A stretch of DNA of 64,000 nucleotides, taken from Streptomyces sp. NBC_00554 (lineage in GTDB: Bacteria > Actinomycetota > Actinomycetes > Streptomycetales > Streptomycetaceae). The stretch lies in assembly GCF_041431135.1 (NCBI RefSeq), contig NZ_CP107799.1, forward strand, positions 1,054,001-1,118,000. Reading direction: 5' to 3'. Below are positions 46,590 through 59,349 of the stretch, in pieces. Below the pieces are notes generated by a model. The model was not told the origin of the DNA. It did no database searches and saw only the letters and a list, made by a program, of their open reading frames with translations. How positions within the stretch are numbered: the stretch's first letter is position 1; each line of letters begins with the position of its first letter. A program made the position numbers and the translations under genes.

Positions 46590-47015
46590 ATGAGTACCCC
46601 ACCCTTCCTGAGCGTCCACCGGCACTACGCGGACAACCGGGCGTTGATCACCCTGACCGGTGAGATCGACCTGAATTCGCTGCCCCTGGTGCACGCATCA
46701 CTGGAGCGATGCCTGCACGATGGCATCCTCGCCATCGACGTCGATGTCACCTCCGTGACCTTCTGCGACAGCAGCGGCCTCAACGCCTTCCTCCACGCCT
46801 TGATGCACACCACCGCGGCCGGAGGGTCCCTGCAACTGCACCACCCCAGCCCGGCGTTGGAACGACTCGTCGCCCTCACCGGCTCCGGCTCCCTCTTCGT
46901 CACCCTCCCGGATGCCCTCGCCGGGAGCCGACCGCCCCCGTGGCCCTCGCCCATGCACCAGGCCGCGCCCTGGCTCCCACCGGCCATGCCTGCTTTCCCG
47001 GGCGGTGCTTGGTGA
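46590..47015 (+). CDS. STAS-domain anti-sigma factor antagonist
   Basis: The 141-residue protein has a SpoIIAA-like STAS fold. ALITLTGEIDLNSLPLVHASL opens it. The phosphorylatable Ser region is VDVTSVTFCDSSGLNAFLHAL (Ser near 57-58), and LERLVALTGSGSLF follows. Such proteins free a SigB/F-type sigma factor by binding its anti-sigma kinase. The C-terminal 35 residues are Pro-rich and extra to the fold. ATG 46590 is preferred. Its end overlaps the GTG of the next gene. A SigB/F-type sigma factor lies 12 kb to the left, but a direct link is only conjecture. Confidence 0.88.
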   Translation: MSTPPFLSVHRHYADNRALITLTGEIDLNSLPLVHASLERCLHDGILAIDVDVTSVTFCDSSGLNAFLHALMHTTAAGGSLQLHHPSPALERLVALTGSGSLFVTLPDALAGSRPPPWPSPMHQAAPWLPPAMPAFPGGAW

Positions 47016-47668
47016 CCGCCCCGCCCGGGCCGAGCCGACCGCGGAAACGCGTGGACCACCGCCCGCCCGCCAGGCGCGGGATGCCCCTGAGCCTGCGCCG
47101 GCTCAACCGCTGGCAGGCCGAGGGCATGCGGGAGGACCTGGCAGACCTGTACGCGGAGTCCTGCGCCACAGCGCCCGGTTGGCAGCACCGCGGCCGGCAG
47201 GACTTCCTGCGCCGCCTCACACGCAACACGTGGCGACCGGGATTCGCCATGCTGACCGCGCAGGCACCGGACTTGGTGGGGTGCGCGTTCGGATTCCCCG
47301 TGCCGCGCGACGGCTCCTGGTGGAACGGATTCCGCGGAACACTCCCGCAAGACGTCGGGCAACTCACTGCGTCCGGACAGGTGTTCGCCATCAGCGGGAT
47401 CGTGGTCCGCCCCTCCGAGCGGCACCACGGCCTGGCCGACCGTCTGCAGGAGCAGCTGCTCGCCGACCACCGGGCCCTGCTCGGCGCGACCCTGGTGGAC
47501 CGGACCCACCGCGCGGCCTGTGCCGGGTTCCGGTCGCGGGGATGGCGCGACATCGGCCTGGTCTACAGGCCACCAGGCCCAACCGTGTTGCGGGCGCTGG
47601 TCCTTCCCCTCGGAGAGCCGACGGCGGCACAGCCGGGCGGCCTCGCGCACCACGCACGATCGCGGTGA
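47012..47668 (+). CDS. GNAT-like protein coupled to STAS gene
   Basis: The 218-residue protein has a GNAT-like core. LADLYAESCATAPGW opens it, and FAMLTAQAPDLVGCAFGFPVP forms strands. The CoA-type segment is VFAISGIVVRPSERHHGLADRLQEQLL, and CAGFRSRGWRDIGLVYRP ends the fold. The GTG at 47012 overlaps the STAS stop as GTGA, indicating coupled translation; an ATG at 47081 is an alternative. The first 20 residues are Arg/Pro rich. Acceptor unknown. Confidence 0.7.
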   Translation: MTAPPGPSRPRKRVDHRPPARRGMPLSLRRLNRWQAEGMREDLADLYAESCATAPGWQHRGRQDFLRRLTRNTWRPGFAMLTAQAPDLVGCAFGFPVPRDGSWWNGFRGTLPQDVGQLTASGQVFAISGIVVRPSERHHGLADRLQEQLLADHRALLGATLVDRTHRAACAGFRSRGWRDIGLVYRPPGPTVLRALVLPLGEPTAAQPGGLAHHARSR

Positions 47669-47948
47669 ACGCTTTTCACCCGCCGACAGCCCGCTTCCCG
47701 GCGGCCCTTGGGCCAGATTCCGCGTACTCGCGTCGGCCTCTTGCGCGTTCTTCGACGCCACCTCAGACAAACGCGACCAGGGCCCAGCCGACCCCATATG
47801 CCCAAATTGCACGGTTCATTACATGGGCATATGTTTTATGTAGGGGAATTTTCTGAACGGCTCTGAGTGGGCCTAAGCGCGGGGGAAGCCCTTAGGCGGC
47901 ACTACGCCGGGGATCGTGCACATCTGGACGTCTCGGCGGAGGCTTGCC

Positions 47949-50003
47949 ATGACGAGCTTGGATGACAGCGCGGGGCGGGTGATCGCGGGACGGTATCGGC
48001 TGATACGCAGGATCGGCGCCGGTGGCATGGGAAGGGTCTGGCTCGCCTACGACCTGGACCTCGCATGCGAGGTCGCCGTCAAGGAAGTCGCCGTACCGAG
48101 GGATCTGCCTGAGCCGCAGCTGATCGCACGCGTGGCCAGAGCACGGGGTGAGGCACGCCTGGCTGCCCGGCTGCGCGACCACCCGCACGTGGCCACCGTG
48201 CACGACGTCGTCGAGGAAGACGGCCTTCCGTGGATCGTGATGGAGTACGTGCCCGGCGCGACGACCCTCGAAGACGTCGTACGCGAGCAGGGCCCCCTGC
48301 CCGCCGCGGAAGCGGCCCGCATCGGCCTTGGCGTACTGGACGCACTGACGGCCGGCCACCGGCTCGGGATCCTCCACCGCGACGTCAAACCGGCCAACAT
48401 CCTGCTGGCGACTCCCGACCAGGACGCCACGTACCACGAAGACCGCGGGCGAGTGCTGTTGGCGGACTACGGCATCGCGCTCAGGCCCGACTCCGGCGAA
48501 CCCCGCCTCACCGCCACATCCTCGCTCGTCGGAACCCCTGGCTTCCTGGCGCCGGAACGAGCCCGAGGCGCACCGCCGAGTCCCGCGTCCGACCTCTTCT
48601 CACTCGGCGCCACGCTCTACTTCGCCGTCGGCGGGACTGGCCCCTTCGACCGTGACTCGGAAGCCTCCACGCTGACCGCGCTGCTCTTCGAGGAGCCCTC
48701 GCCACCGGACCGGGCGGGGGCCCTCGCGCCTGTGCTGCTCGGGCTGCTCGCCAAGGATCCCGACCAGCGGATGGGCGGCGACGAGGCGGGACGTCTGCTC
48801 ACGGAGCTGGCCGGCGGGCCGGCGAAGGTCGTCGCCCCGCCCAGCACCGCTCCAGCCGCTCCGACCGCACCGACCGCACCGACCGCACCGGCCGCTCCTG
48901 CCGCTCCTGCCGCATCAACCGCACCGACCGCACCTGAGCCCACCGTGGTCGTGGGCGTGGGGGACCAACCGCCCGACCACCGGGAATCGGACGCGGAGCC
49001 CACTGCGGTGGTCGAGCCGGCACGGGGTGAACCGGCCCCGGATGAAACGGCCCAGGATGAACAGACCCGGCTGAGAAGTTTCGCGGCGCCGCCCGGCGGA
49101 CACGACGACACTCCGGCAGGCACGGGGCAGCCAGAACCCCAGCCGTCCCGGAAGATGCCACGCGGCCGGATCATCGCCATCCTCGCGGCGATCGTACTGA
49201 TCGCCGGCGGAGGTGCCTGGGCTGGAACCTCGCTCCTCGACAGCTCTGAAGACACGTCGAGCGACAGCACTCCCAGTCAGACCGGGCCCGTGAAGACGTA
49301 CGGGGAAACCGTGGAGCTGACAAGGGAGTTGCAGGTCGGGGAATGCGTCTCCGCAGTGTGGGGCCAGGAGAAATTCAACGGCGCGCCCGATTCCCTCGGG
49401 GTCGTCGCCTGCACGCCCCAGAGCGACACGGTGGACGGCCAAGTACTCGAACTGGACGCGGCTACCTCCCTTGACGACGCGAAGGAGAACGGAGAGAGCC
49501 GCTGCGAGGGGCTGCTCGGCGACACCGTGGGCGGCATGGCCGACGCTCAGTCGTACGCACTCGTGCCCAGTGAGCAAGGGTGGGCCAGCAACGTGCACAA
49601 CACAGCCTGTCTGGTCTTCAACAAGACCGCCTCCCTTTACGGACCGGTTGGCACCGACCGCGATCTCGGGGCGGAGTACTGGATGTTCAACGGCTCCGTC
49701 GGCGACTGCATGGACACGAAAACAGAAGGAGATGCGGTCTCAGCATTCCTCGCCGACTGCAGCGCCGCCCACAACCAGGAGGTTGTCGGCTTCGTGAACG
49801 CGCCCGAGGGCATGACTTTCAAGGCAACCTGGGACGAGTCACTGAAGCTCTGCTCGAACAAGTACGGGTCTACCCCTGAGAAGGGTCCCGCTGAGGAGCT
49901 GCAAGCCTGGATGGAAAAGGAGGACTACTGGAACGACGGCTTCCGATACGTGATGTGCACGCTGTACCGGCCCGACGGCAAGAAGATCGAAGGCAGCGCT
50001 TAG
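47949..50003 (+). CDS. Receptor-type Ser/Thr protein kinase
   Basis: The 684-residue protein has an N-terminal PknB-type kinase domain (residues 13-275). The Gly loop is GAGGMGRVW, the ATP-site Lys is Lys45 in EVAVKEV, the catalytic loop is HRDVKPANILL with Asp145, and the activation segment starts ADYGIAL. DYG replaces the usual DFG, a known tolerated variant. A long Ala/Pro/Thr linker (about 300-400) includes TAPTAPTAP repeats. One membrane helix (IIAILAAIVLIAGGGAWAG, near 407-425) leads to an extracellular domain of about 250 residues with several Cys, probably a sensor. ATG 47949 has GGAGG six bases upstream. The stop overlaps the convergent ABC gene by four bases. Confidence 0.93.
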   Translation: MTSLDDSAGRVIAGRYRLIRRIGAGGMGRVWLAYDLDLACEVAVKEVAVPRDLPEPQLIARVARARGEARLAARLRDHPHVATVHDVVEEDGLPWIVMEYVPGATTLEDVVREQGPLPAAEAARIGLGVLDALTAGHRLGILHRDVKPANILLATPDQDATYHEDRGRVLLADYGIALRPDSGEPRLTATSSLVGTPGFLAPERARGAPPSPASDLFSLGATLYFAVGGTGPFDRDSEASTLTALLFEEPSPPDRAGALAPVLLGLLAKDPDQRMGGDEAGRLLTELAGGPAKVVAPPSTAPAAPTAPTAPTAPAAPAAPAASTAPTAPEPTVVVGVGDQPPDHRESDAEPTAVVEPARGEPAPDETAQDEQTRLRSFAAPPGGHDDTPAGTGQPEPQPSRKMPRGRIIAILAAIVLIAGGGAWAGTSLLDSSEDTSSDSTPSQTGPVKTYGETVELTRELQVGECVSAVWGQEKFNGAPDSLGVVACTPQSDTVDGQVLELDAATSLDDAKENGESRCEGLLGDTVGGMADAQSYALVPSEQGWASNVHNTACLVFNKTASLYGPVGTDRDLGAEYWMFNGSVGDCMDTKTEGDAVSAFLADCSAAHNQEVVGFVNAPEGMTFKATWDESLKLCSNKYGSTPEKGPAEELQAWMEKEDYWNDGFRYVMCTLYRPDGKKIEGSA

Positions 50004-51898
50004 GGGTGCACCCCCACCACCTCTCCCGCATCCTCCCGCGCATTCTTGAACTGCGTCCTGTACAGCTCCGCATACCGCCCGTCCACCGCCAACAACTCCT
50101 CATGCGTGCCGCGTTCCACGATCCGCCCCGCCTCGACGACGAGGATCACGTCGGCGGCCCGCACGGTGGACAGTCGGTGGGCGATCACCACGGCGGTCCG
50201 TCCCGCAAGGGCCTCGGTCAGCGCCTCCTGGACGGCGGCCTCGGAGGTGTTGTCGAGGTGGGCGGTGGCCTCGTCGAGGATGACGACGCGCTGGCGGGCG
50301 AGGAGCAGGCGGGCGATGGTCATGCGCTGGCGTTCGCCGCCGGAGAGCCGGTAGCCGCGTTCGCCGACCACGGTGTCGAGACCGTCGGGCAGGGAGAGTA
50401 CGAGGTCTTCGAGACGGGCGCGCCCCAGGACGTCCCACAGGTCGTCCTCGGTCGCGGACGGCCGGGCGAGCAGCAGGTTCGCCCGTACCGAGTCGTGGAA
50501 CAGGTGACCGTCCTGCGTGACCATGCCGAGGGTGTCCCGCATCGACTCCGCGCTGAGGTCGCGGACATCGACGCCGCCGATGCGGACGACGCCCTCGTCG
50601 GTGTCGTACAGCCGCGGCAGGAGCTGCGCGATGGTCGACTTGCCGGCGCCGGAGGAGCCGACGAGCGCGACGGTCTGGCCGGGTTCGGCGCGGAAGGAGA
50701 CTCCGTGCAGGACCTCGGCGCCGCCGCGGGTGTCCAGGGAGGCGACCTCCTCCAGGGAGGCCAGGGAGACCTTGTCGGCGGAGGGGTAGGCGAAGCGGAC
50801 GCCGTCGAACTCGACGGCCGCCGGCCCGTCCGGCACCGTGCGTGCGTCCGGCTTCTCCTCGATGAGCGGCTTGAGGTCAAGGACCTCGAAGACGCGCTCG
50901 AAGCTCACGAGGGCGCTCATGACCTCGACGCGCGCCCCCGCGAGTGAGGTGAGCGGCGCGTAGAGGCGGGTCAGCAGCAGGGCCAGCGAGACGACGGCGC
51001 CCGGTTCCAGGCTGCCGCGCAGCGCGAACCAGCCGCCGAGGCCGTACACGAGCGCGAGAGCGAGAGCGGATACGAGTGTCAGAGCCGTGATGAACGCCGA
51101 TTGCGCCATCGCCGTACGCACGCCGATGTCCCGTACCCGACTGGCGCGTTCCGCGAACTCGGCGGACTCGTCCTCGGGGCGCCCGAAGAGCTTGATGAGT
51201 GTGGCGCCGGGCGCGGAGAAGCGCTCGGTCATCCGGGTGCCCATCGAGGCGTTGAGGTTCGCGGCCTCCCGCGTGAGGCGGGCCATCCGGCTGCCCATCC
51301 GGCGCGCGGGCACCACGAACACGGGCAGCAGGGCGAGCGCGAGCAGCGTGATCTGCCAGGACAGGGTCAGCATCACGGCGAGGGTGAGGAGCAGCGTGAC
51401 GACGTTGCTGACGACTCCCGACAGGGTGTTGCTGAAGGCGCGTTGGGCGCCGATGACGTCGTTGTTGAGTCGACTGACGAGCGCGCCCGTACGAGTACGT
51501 GTGAAGAACGCGACCGGCATGCGCTGCACATGATCGAAGACAGCCGTACGAAGATCGAGGATGAGGCCCTCGCCGAGAGTCGACGAGAGCCAGCGGCCCA
51601 GGAGTCCCAGCGCCGCTTCGGCGAAGGCGATGAGTGCGATGAGCACGGCAAGGCGGATGACGGTTCCGTCGTCGCCGTCGGAGACGATCACGTCCACGAC
51701 GCGCCCCGCGAGCACCGGCGTTGCGACGGCCAGCAGCGCGGTCGCGATGCTGAGTACGACGAACTGGCCGATGCGGCGGCGGTGCGGACCGGCGAAAACG
51801 GCGATACGGCGCAGTGTCGCGCGGGCGAAGGGGCGGCGTTCCTGCTGCGCGTTCATGACGCTGTGCAGCTGTGTCCAGGCTGTGGTCTCCATGCTCAT
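50000..51898 (-). CDS. ABC exporter, fused permease and ATPase
   Basis: The 632-residue protein is a half-size or homodimeric type I exporter. Its six-helix membrane domain is within residues 40-335. The nucleotide-binding domain is in residues 365-610: Walker A GSSGAGKST, signature LSGGERQR, Walker B VVILDEAT and the H-loop in VIAHRLSTV. Such proteins export lipids, peptides or drugs. Two ATG codons (51898 and 51892) are close; the first is used. No partner half-transporter is adjacent, so a homodimer is likely. Cargo is unknown. Confidence 0.92.
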   Translation of the reverse strand: MSMETTAWTQLHSVMNAQQERRPFARATLRRIAVFAGPHRRRIGQFVVLSIATALLAVATPVLAGRVVDVIVSDGDDGTVIRLAVLIALIAFAEAALGLLGRWLSSTLGEGLILDLRTAVFDHVQRMPVAFFTRTRTGALVSRLNNDVIGAQRAFSNTLSGVVSNVVTLLLTLAVMLTLSWQITLLALALLPVFVVPARRMGSRMARLTREAANLNASMGTRMTERFSAPGATLIKLFGRPEDESAEFAERASRVRDIGVRTAMAQSAFITALTLVSALALALVYGLGGWFALRGSLEPGAVVSLALLLTRLYAPLTSLAGARVEVMSALVSFERVFEVLDLKPLIEEKPDARTVPDGPAAVEFDGVRFAYPSADKVSLASLEEVASLDTRGGAEVLHGVSFRAEPGQTVALVGSSGAGKSTIAQLLPRLYDTDEGVVRIGGVDVRDLSAESMRDTLGMVTQDGHLFHDSVRANLLLARPSATEDDLWDVLGRARLEDLVLSLPDGLDTVVGERGYRLSGGERQRMTIARLLLARQRVVILDEATAHLDNTSEAAVQEALTEALAGRTAVVIAHRLSTVRAADVILVVEAGRIVERGTHEELLAVDGRYAELYRTQFKNAREDAGEVVGVHP

Positions 51899-52033
51899 GG
51901 GAGTGACGGTATGACCTCAAGCAATGTTGAGGTCAACCATCGGTCGACGCCCCTTTCATCTTGCCCAGCACGTCAGCCGCCGTCTCCGCTCCCGCAACCC
52001 CCCGTTGGTGCGAAGTGGAAAACCTCTCCCAAT

Positions 52034-53020
52034 GTGATAGCCGTACGACTCCCCCAGGCGCTCCCCCGCCGCCTCGCCTTCCGGTCGGCCCTCCGATCGG
52101 CCGTCCGGCCGGTCCTCTGCCTGCTCCCGCTCGCCCTGGTGATCGTGGTCGCCGTGCGGCACTGGTCCGTGCTCGCGGAGGGTTTCCATCATCTGGCGAC
52201 GGCCCAGTGGCCCTGGCTGGTGGCCGCGGCCGCCGCGACCTGCGGGACCTGGGTCGCGGCCGCCGTCACACGCCAGGGCGCGGTGATGGAGCGGCTGCCC
52301 GTACGCCGACTGCTGGCCACGCAGTTCGCGGCGGGCGCCGCCAATCACCTGTTCCCGACGGGCCTGGGCGCGAGCGCGGTCAATCTCCGGTTCATGACGG
52401 TGTGCGGCGTCCCGCTCGCCCGCTCGTCGGCCGCGCTCGCGCTGTACCTGCTCGCGGAGTCGATCGCCCGCCTGACCCTCCTGACGGGCCTGCTGATCGC
52501 CTTCCCCGGCGCGCTGCGGATCGGAAGTCTCCTTCCGGACGGGGCAGTCGGGCCCTTGCTGCTCGGCATCGGCGCGGTGCTGTCCGTCGCGGCGCTGGCC
52601 CTCCTCCTGGTACGGCGGCTGCGTACGGCCGTCTTCTCCTTCCTGCGCACGGCCCTCGGCGAGGCGCGTTCCGTGCACACCCGCCCGATGCGCGCGCTCG
52701 CCCTGTGGGGCGGTTCGCTCGCCTTCCCCACACTGCAGGCGGCCGGCCTGGTCGCGGTGGGAATGGCGTTGGGCCTGCCGGTGCCACCCGCGTACATGGT
52801 GGTCGCCTACCTCGCGGCGACGGTCGCGGTCGCGCTGGTACCGACACCGGGCGGCATCGGCTCGGTGGAAGCCGCGCTGATCATCGCGCTGGTCGCGGCG
52901 GGCGGCCCGGTGGCCGTGGCGACGGCGGTGGTACTGGCGTACCGGATCATCACGGTGTGGGTGCCGTTGCTGCCCGGGGCGCTGACGCTGGGGGCGCTGG
53001 TCCGTCTGAAGGTGATCTGA
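52034..53020 (+). CDS. YbhN/LPG synthase-type membrane flippase
   Basis: The 328-residue membrane protein has about eight helices in the lysylphosphatidylglycerol-synthase transmembrane (UPF0104) pattern. AAGAANHLFPTGLGASAVNLRFM and ALVPTPGGIGSVEAALIIAL are the family's conserved re-entrant-like motifs. It may move lipid-linked substrates across the membrane. GTG 52034 is chosen; its ribosome site is weak, and the frame is open upstream without homology. It is divergent from the ABC exporter gene. Confidence 0.8.
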   Translation: MIAVRLPQALPRRLAFRSALRSAVRPVLCLLPLALVIVVAVRHWSVLAEGFHHLATAQWPWLVAAAAATCGTWVAAAVTRQGAVMERLPVRRLLATQFAAGAANHLFPTGLGASAVNLRFMTVCGVPLARSSAALALYLLAESIARLTLLTGLLIAFPGALRIGSLLPDGAVGPLLLGIGAVLSVAALALLLVRRLRTAVFSFLRTALGEARSVHTRPMRALALWGGSLAFPTLQAAGLVAVGMALGLPVPPAYMVVAYLAATVAVALVPTPGGIGSVEAALIIALVAAGGPVAVATAVVLAYRIITVWVPLLPGALTLGALVRLKVI

Positions 53021-53084
53021 GCACGCGCATGTGCGCACCCGGGGATAGCCTCGGCATAAAGCAGCCCGGGTGAAGGGGTCAGCG

Positions 53085-53879
53085 ATGCCGGTCCGGATCG
53101 AGCGTCAGGGTTACGTCACCACGGTCGTCCTCTCCCGTCCCGAGGCCCGGAACGCCGTGGACGGGCCCACGGCCGTCGAACTCGCCGATGCCTTCCGGGA
53201 GTTCGAGGCCGATGCGTCGGCCAGGGTGGCGGTGCTGTGGGGCGAGGGCGGCACGTTCTGTGCGGGTGCGGACCTCAAGGCGATCGGTACCGAGCACGGC
53301 AACCGGGTGGCCGAGGACGGCGACGGGCCGATGGGGCCCACCCGGCTGCGGCTGTCCAAGCCGGTGATCGCGGCGGTCGCCGGGCATGCGGTGGCCGGGG
53401 GGCTGGAGCTGGCGCTCTGGTGCGATCTGCGGGTCGCCGAGGAGGACGCCGCCTTCGGGGTGTTCTGCCGCCGCTGGGGCGTACCGCTCATCGACGGAGG
53501 CACGGTGCGGCTCCCCCGGCTCATCGGCGCGGGCCGCGCGATGGACATGATCCTCACCGGCCGTCCGGTGCCAGCCCCCGAGGCGTACGAGATGGGCCTC
53601 GCCAACCGCCTGGTGCCGACCGGCCGCGCCCGCGCCGCGGCCGAGGAACTGGCCGCCGACATCGCCGACTTCCCACAGGCCTGCCTTCGTAGCGACCGCG
53701 CCTCCGTCCTCGACCAGGAAGGCCTGGTCGAGACCGCCGCGATGCGCGGCGAACTCCGGCACGGGATGGGTGTGCTGACCGAGAGCCTGGAGGGCGCCGC
53801 GCGGTTCGCGTCGGGGGCCGGGCGGCACGGCTCGTTTCGTTCGTCCCGCACAACTGCTGGTGACGGACATGCCCGCTGA
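53085..53879 (+). CDS. Enoyl-CoA hydratase/isomerase family protein
   Basis: The 264-residue crotonase-fold enzyme has the oxyanion-hole segments GTFCAGADLKAIGT near 63 and AVAGHAVAGGLELALWCDLRVA near 100. The active-site position in GVFCRRWGVPLIDGG lacks the usual paired catalytic Glu of classical hydratases, having Arg/Trp there, so the exact reaction (hydratase, isomerase or hydrolase) is open. ATG 53085 follows GAAGGGGTCAGCG. No other beta-oxidation gene is nearby. Confidence 0.85.
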   Translation: MPVRIERQGYVTTVVLSRPEARNAVDGPTAVELADAFREFEADASARVAVLWGEGGTFCAGADLKAIGTEHGNRVAEDGDGPMGPTRLRLSKPVIAAVAGHAVAGGLELALWCDLRVAEEDAAFGVFCRRWGVPLIDGGTVRLPRLIGAGRAMDMILTGRPVPAPEAYEMGLANRLVPTGRARAAAEELAADIADFPQACLRSDRASVLDQEGLVETAAMRGELRHGMGVLTESLEGAARFASGAGRHGSFRSSRTTAGDGHAR

Positions 53880-54020
53880 TGCGGCAGGATGAGCGGTCGT
53901 CCCGGATGACGAACACCAGTCCGGGCATGATCGCGCATTCCCGGATTCGAGCAGGTGGCAAGTGACGACACATCACATCCGGCCCGCGGGCCTTCCCTTC
54001 GGACGCACGGGAGGCGGGCG

Positions 54021-55106
54021 ATGAACCGCACTCTCACCCTGGACGACTGGATGATCGCCGGCATCGCCGTGGTCGCGGGCCTCATCGCGGCGTTCCTGTC
54101 GCGCATGTTGCTGCGCTGGCTCGGCAAGCACGCGCTGCGCACCAACTGGAGCGGCGACGACCTCATCGTCGCCGCGCTGCGAACTCTCGTACCCGCGGCG
54201 GCCGTTGCCGGAGGAATCGCGTCGGCAGCGGCTGTACTTCCGCTCAACTCGTCGGTCGGGCACAACGTCAACCGGACGCTGACCGTGCTCCTCATCCTGG
54301 TCTCGACGATCGCCGCGGCCCGGTTCATCGCGGGCCTGGTCCGGTCGCTGGCCCAGTCCCGGTCGGGCGTCGCCGGCTCGGCCACCATCTTCGTCAACAT
54401 CACCCGGGTCGTGGTGCTGGCGATGGGCTTCCTCGTCATGCTGCAGACGCTGGGCATCTCCATAGCCCCGCTGCTCACAGCCCTGGGCGTGGGCGGTCTT
54501 GCGGTCGCGCTGGCCCTCCAGGACACCCTCGCCAACCTCTTCGCGGGTGTGCACATCCTCGCCTCGAAGACGATCCAGCCCGGCGACTACATCCGCCTCA
54601 GCAGCGGTGAGGAGGGCTACGTCGTCGACATCAACTGGCGCAACACCACGGTCCGTCAGCTCTCCAACAACCTGGTCATCATCCCCAACGCCCAGCTCGC
54701 GGGCACCAACATGACCAACTTCAACCGGCCCGAGCAGCAGATGACGCTCCTCGTCCAGGTGGGCGTCGGCTATGACAGCGACCTCGACCACGTCGAGCGC
54801 GTGACCAGCGAGGTCATCGCCGAGGTCATGACGGAGATCGCCGGCGCCGTCCCCGACCACGAACCCGCCATCCGCTTCCACACCTTCGGTGACTCCCGCA
54901 TCAGCTTCACCGTGATCCTCGGCGTGGGCGAGTTCAGCGACCAGTACCGGATCAAGCACGAGTTCATCAAGCGCCTGCACAAGCGGTACCGGGACGAGGG
55001 CATCCGGATTCCGGCGCCCGCGCGGACGGTGGCCCTGCAGCCGGGTGGAGCGGAGGTCCTCCAGTCGGGCATCCCGCAGCAGCGGGACTCCACGACACGG
55101 GTGTAG
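54021..55106 (+). CDS. MscS-family mechanosensitive channel
   Basis: The 361-residue protein has four or so N-terminal helices. The MscS pore helix and beta domain follow: LLTALGVGGLAVALALQDTLANLFAG near 155-180, then the family-typical IQPGDYIRLSSGEEGYVVDINWRNT and NLVIIPNAQLA. The channel would open under membrane tension after hypo-osmotic shock. ATG 54021 has GGGAGG six bases upstream. The C-terminal 25 residues are a variable soluble tail. A weak hairpin follows. Confidence 0.92.
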   Translation: MNRTLTLDDWMIAGIAVVAGLIAAFLSRMLLRWLGKHALRTNWSGDDLIVAALRTLVPAAAVAGGIASAAAVLPLNSSVGHNVNRTLTVLLILVSTIAAARFIAGLVRSLAQSRSGVAGSATIFVNITRVVVLAMGFLVMLQTLGISIAPLLTALGVGGLAVALALQDTLANLFAGVHILASKTIQPGDYIRLSSGEEGYVVDINWRNTTVRQLSNNLVIIPNAQLAGTNMTNFNRPEQQMTLLVQVGVGYDSDLDHVERVTSEVIAEVMTEIAGAVPDHEPAIRFHTFGDSRISFTVILGVGEFSDQYRIKHEFIKRLHKRYRDEGIRIPAPARTVALQPGGAEVLQSGIPQQRDSTTRV

Positions 55107-55134
55107 AGCCGGGCGCAGCGAGCCCGCCCGGCTC
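55106..55134. terminator. Hairpin between convergent MscS and M1 peptidase genes
   Basis: GAGCCGGGC at 55106-55114 pairs with GCCCGGCTC at 55126-55134 across an 11-nt loop. It fills the 42-bp gap between two convergent genes. The stem is GC-rich but has no T-run. Confidence 0.55.
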
Positions 55135-55148
55135 CGTGCCTCAAGTCG

Positions 55149-59227
<4,079 letters not shown>

Positions 59228-59261
59228 CGCGTCGCCTGCGGCCTCTCGTCCGCGACTTGTG

Positions 59262-59292
59262 CCGCCCCGGCCGGATCTTCCGGCCGGGGCGG
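59262..59292. terminator. Intrinsic terminator after icd
   Basis: CCGCCCCGGCCGGA at 59262-59275 pairs perfectly over 14 bp with 59279-59292 across a 3-nt loop, followed by TTCGGTTT. It lies 34 bp after the icd stop and 57 bp from the convergent kinase gene end. Confidence 0.85.
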
Positions 59293-59349
59293 TTCGGTTT
59301 GCAGGCGGTTCTGTGCGTGGCTCGATCAGGGGTGTTGCAACGGCCGTTG

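Noticed and set aside
48840..48945. ACCGCACCG repeats in the kinase gene as a regulatory repeat
   Set aside because: They encode the Ala-Pro-Thr linker between kinase domain and membrane helix, an ordinary low-complexity linker.
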